The translations under genes and the position numbers were made by a program. This document shows positions 42,701 through 43,237 of a stretch of 43,237 bases of DNA, in pieces. Source of the DNA: Saprospiraceae bacterium. GTDB lineage: Bacteria > Bacteroidota > Bacteroidia > Chitinophagales > Saprospiraceae. The stretch's first letter is position 1. The number at the start of each line of letters is the position of its first letter. The notes below the pieces were generated by a model, which saw nothing but the letters and a program-made list of their open reading frames with translations, made no database searches and was not told where the DNA came from. The stretch spans positions 1 through 43,237 of the forward strand of contig JAQXAY010000111.1 in the NCBI GenBank assembly GCA_029252685.1, written 5' to 3'.

Positions 42701-43016
42701 TGAAGTCACCATTATTTAGAAATAGACGATCAGAGCCGTAATTGGATATTAGATATATATCGGTAAGTCCGTCATTATTTATATCTCCAACTGCAACCCC
42801 TGCTCCTCCATATATATAAGGATAAGAGATGAAGTTAAATTGTGGAGTTTCTATGAATTTGTTTTGAAATTTTATGCCAGTATAAATAGATTCCATTTTC
42901 TGGAATCCTTTAGTGGCATTGTCTGTTTTTTCCTGATCTTGAGTACAAGAAAATGGAATGAAACAAATAATTACAAACGAAAGAAAAATAGTTATGCTTG
43001 TAGTCTTAAAAATCAT
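39723..43016 (-). CDS. FG-GAP/VCBS repeat lipoprotein with ASPIC/UnbV domain
   Basis: A 1097-residue surface or periplasmic protein. The N-terminus is a lipoprotein signal peptide with lipobox Cys24 (IPFSC), so it is probably anchored in the outer membrane. The mature part consists of many FG-GAP/VCBS-type beta-propeller repeats with the calcium-binding core DxNxDGxxD (for example DINNDGLTD, DVNADGWLD, DYDKDGDLD, DQDNDGDLD). An ASPIC/UnbV domain lies near 520-590 (FGVGAKVEIY, RIHFGLGQ, VDKIVVTW). This is a known Bacteroidota architecture, similar to CRTAC1-like proteins, with unclear function, often linked to polysaccharide or adhesion loci. No SusCD pair is nearby. It follows the SET gene by 13 bases. 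Confidence 0.93.
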   Translation of the reverse strand: MIFKTTSITIFLSFVIICFIPFSCTQDQEKTDNATKGFQKMESIYTGIKFQNKFIETPQFNFISYPYIYGGAGVAVGDINNDGLTDIYLISNYGSDRLFLNNGDFKFTDITTNAGLSSSSGWSTGVSMADVNADGWLDIYVSRSGPMPDPNLRRNLLFINKQNGTFEESAAQWGLDFEGYSNQAYFFDYDKDGDLDMYQLNHRIDFKNSTVLSNRIKSNVEYESSDQLFENKGNRFVNVTEQAKITNKAWGLSCSIGDFNNDSWPDIYVCNDYLDPDILYINQGNGQFKDEIQNRFAHTSFYSMGSDYSDINNDGQNDLMVLDMLAEDHKRNKENMASMSTDNFWQMVNNGYNYQYMSNMLQLNLGNGTYTDIGQMAGIAKTDWSWSPLAIDFNNDGLKDIFVSNGIYKDVTNRDANITLKQLEAKKQSLSLDSIIALLPSQKQKNHLYINQGDLTFKNKAYELGLGQASFTSGAAYADLDNDGNLDLILNNTSDETGIYRNLNDGNHLTVSLKGANKNTFGVGAKVEIYHDDKYQSIDNYPVKGYLSSVDPRIHFGLGQSKKVDKIVVTWTTGRQSIIENQDANQLIEIQELNTQIAQKNEADAESNIFITANAADYGLDFLHKETFYDDYGDQLLLPQKKSNLGPCSATADVNNDGRTDLFIGGAAGQAPALYIQGENGMFTSVQEALFALDNTYEDQTSLFLDIDQDGDQDIIVGSGSYEFKEGSSQQLDRFYINDGQGQFLASKPIGDIKTNTKVIKPIDFDNDGDFDLIIGANVLSSKYPFAPKSYILENRSGEFFDLTDKIAPDWSAAGMIYDIAVLDQDNDGDLDFIAAGEWMPLTYFENKNGQFLKTDISTFGEQSGWWYSLHTADIDNDGDLDLLAGNLGKNNKFNPKENNAFHIYCNDYDNNGSYDIVLSKESDGMFLPVRGRECSSQQVPDIATNFETYKAFSSADIVGIYGKEKVDKSKHLEVQSFETALFINSGQGEFKKTELPSITQTGPTLDALIQDFNKDGHLDILGIGAIHQAEIETIRYDGNRGYLLLGDGRGNFSSVLNSGINLRANARSIETISIEGEDFIVVSNNHNYLSLRKINH

Positions 43017-43029
43017 AGCTCATTTGAGT

Positions 43030-43237
43030 TTAGTATTCGGTAAACCATAATTGGTCTGCTCCTTTTTTATCTCCCGAATAGCTGATTAGAATTTCCGCTC
43101 CAGCAGCTATATCTTTTATACATTCAATATAAATTGTACTTGCATCTGCATCTATAAGTATTTCAGCATTCGGATTTTTAGCATGATTGTAAAGAGAACC
43201 ATATCCAAGCGCAATGCATGCTGGGTTTCCTTTATCA
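43030..43237 (-). CDS. SET domain protein (C-terminal part; 5' end outside window)
   Basis: The last 68 codons of a gene that runs off the right edge. The visible protein has ALGYGSLYNHAKNPNA, then STIYIECIKDIAAGAEIL and ISYSGDKKGADQLWFTEY at the end. This matches the SET methyltransferase core: the NH(S/A)xxPNA motif that binds S-adenosylmethionine, and the following GxEIxISYG motif with the catalytic tyrosine. SET proteins methylate lysine; bacterial members of this small type are usually of unknown target. It lies 13 bases upstream of the FG-GAP gene on the same strand and probably is co-transcribed with it. Only the end is seen, so the full family cannot be judged. Confidence 0.85.
   Translation of the reverse strand, partial: DKGNPACIALGYGSLYNHAKNPNAEILIDADASTIYIECIKDIAAGAEILISYSGDKKGADQLWFTEY

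Noticed and set aside
1-43237. CRISPR arrays, insertion sequences, prophage or defence genes
   Set aside because: No direct repeat array, transposase, integrase or terminal inverted repeats are visible; gene content is largely core.

Overview
The window looks like a piece of a Bacteroidota chromosome, probably a marine or soil Cytophagales-type bacterium (the order is inferred). Evidence: A+T-rich DNA, almost no Shine-Dalgarno sequences, several promoter cores of the Bacteroidota form TAnnTTTG, a DNA topoisomerase I with a lysine-rich tail in place of zinc fingers, an FtsI with a PASTA domain, a MraY with an extra loop, and an FtsZ ending in FLHDNVD. I see no tRNA, rRNA, CRISPR array, insertion sequence, prophage or integrase. 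The window is mostly core genome.

Layout. 1-12.2 kb: housekeeping genes on both strands. These are a secreted hypothetical protein, topA, a SAM methyltransferase, a DUF3467 protein, ruvB, icd and an outer-membrane barrel protein, then a four-gene minus-strand operon (DUF7935-like protein, penicillin acylase family protein, small membrane protein, 2TM protein) and a HesB/IscA-type Fe-S protein. 12.2-28.6 kb: a polyprenol-phosphate mannose synthase-like gene, then the division and cell wall (dcw) cluster, mraZ-rsmH-ftsL-ftsI-murE-mraY-murD-ftsW-murG-murC-ftsQ-ftsA-ftsZ. These genes are tightly packed or overlapping and end in a terminator. They make lipid II from UDP-MurNAc precursors (MurC, MurD, MurE, MraY, MurG), polymerise and cross-link it at the septum (FtsW, FtsI, with FtsL and FtsQ) and build the Z-ring (FtsA, FtsZ). 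murF, ddl and murB are not in the cluster. 28.7-36.7 kb: a small orphan gene, typA/bipA, a small outer-membrane barrel, a decayed gene remnant, a DsbA-like protein, a SulP transporter, an unrecognised 354-residue protein and a peroxiredoxin. 36.7-43.2 kb: a minus-strand run of SET-domain protein (partial), large FG-GAP/UnbV lipoprotein, extended SDR, classical SDR and fatty acid desaturase.

The most interesting non-coding signals are: (1) direct GTGG repeats on a 10-bp period just upstream of mraZ, next to a TAnnTTTG core, which look like an MraZ operator; (2) a disrupted minus-strand reading frame at 31534-31879 with one stop and two single-base frameshifts; (3) a perfect 20-bp palindrome just after ftsZ, whose half-site recurs in the terminator that follows; (4) a hairpin plus T-run at the very start of the predicted typA transcript. 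Convergent gene pairs are separated by compact bidirectional terminators, some overlapping stop codons. I found no convincing new multi-gene system, and rate most of the window as ordinary.
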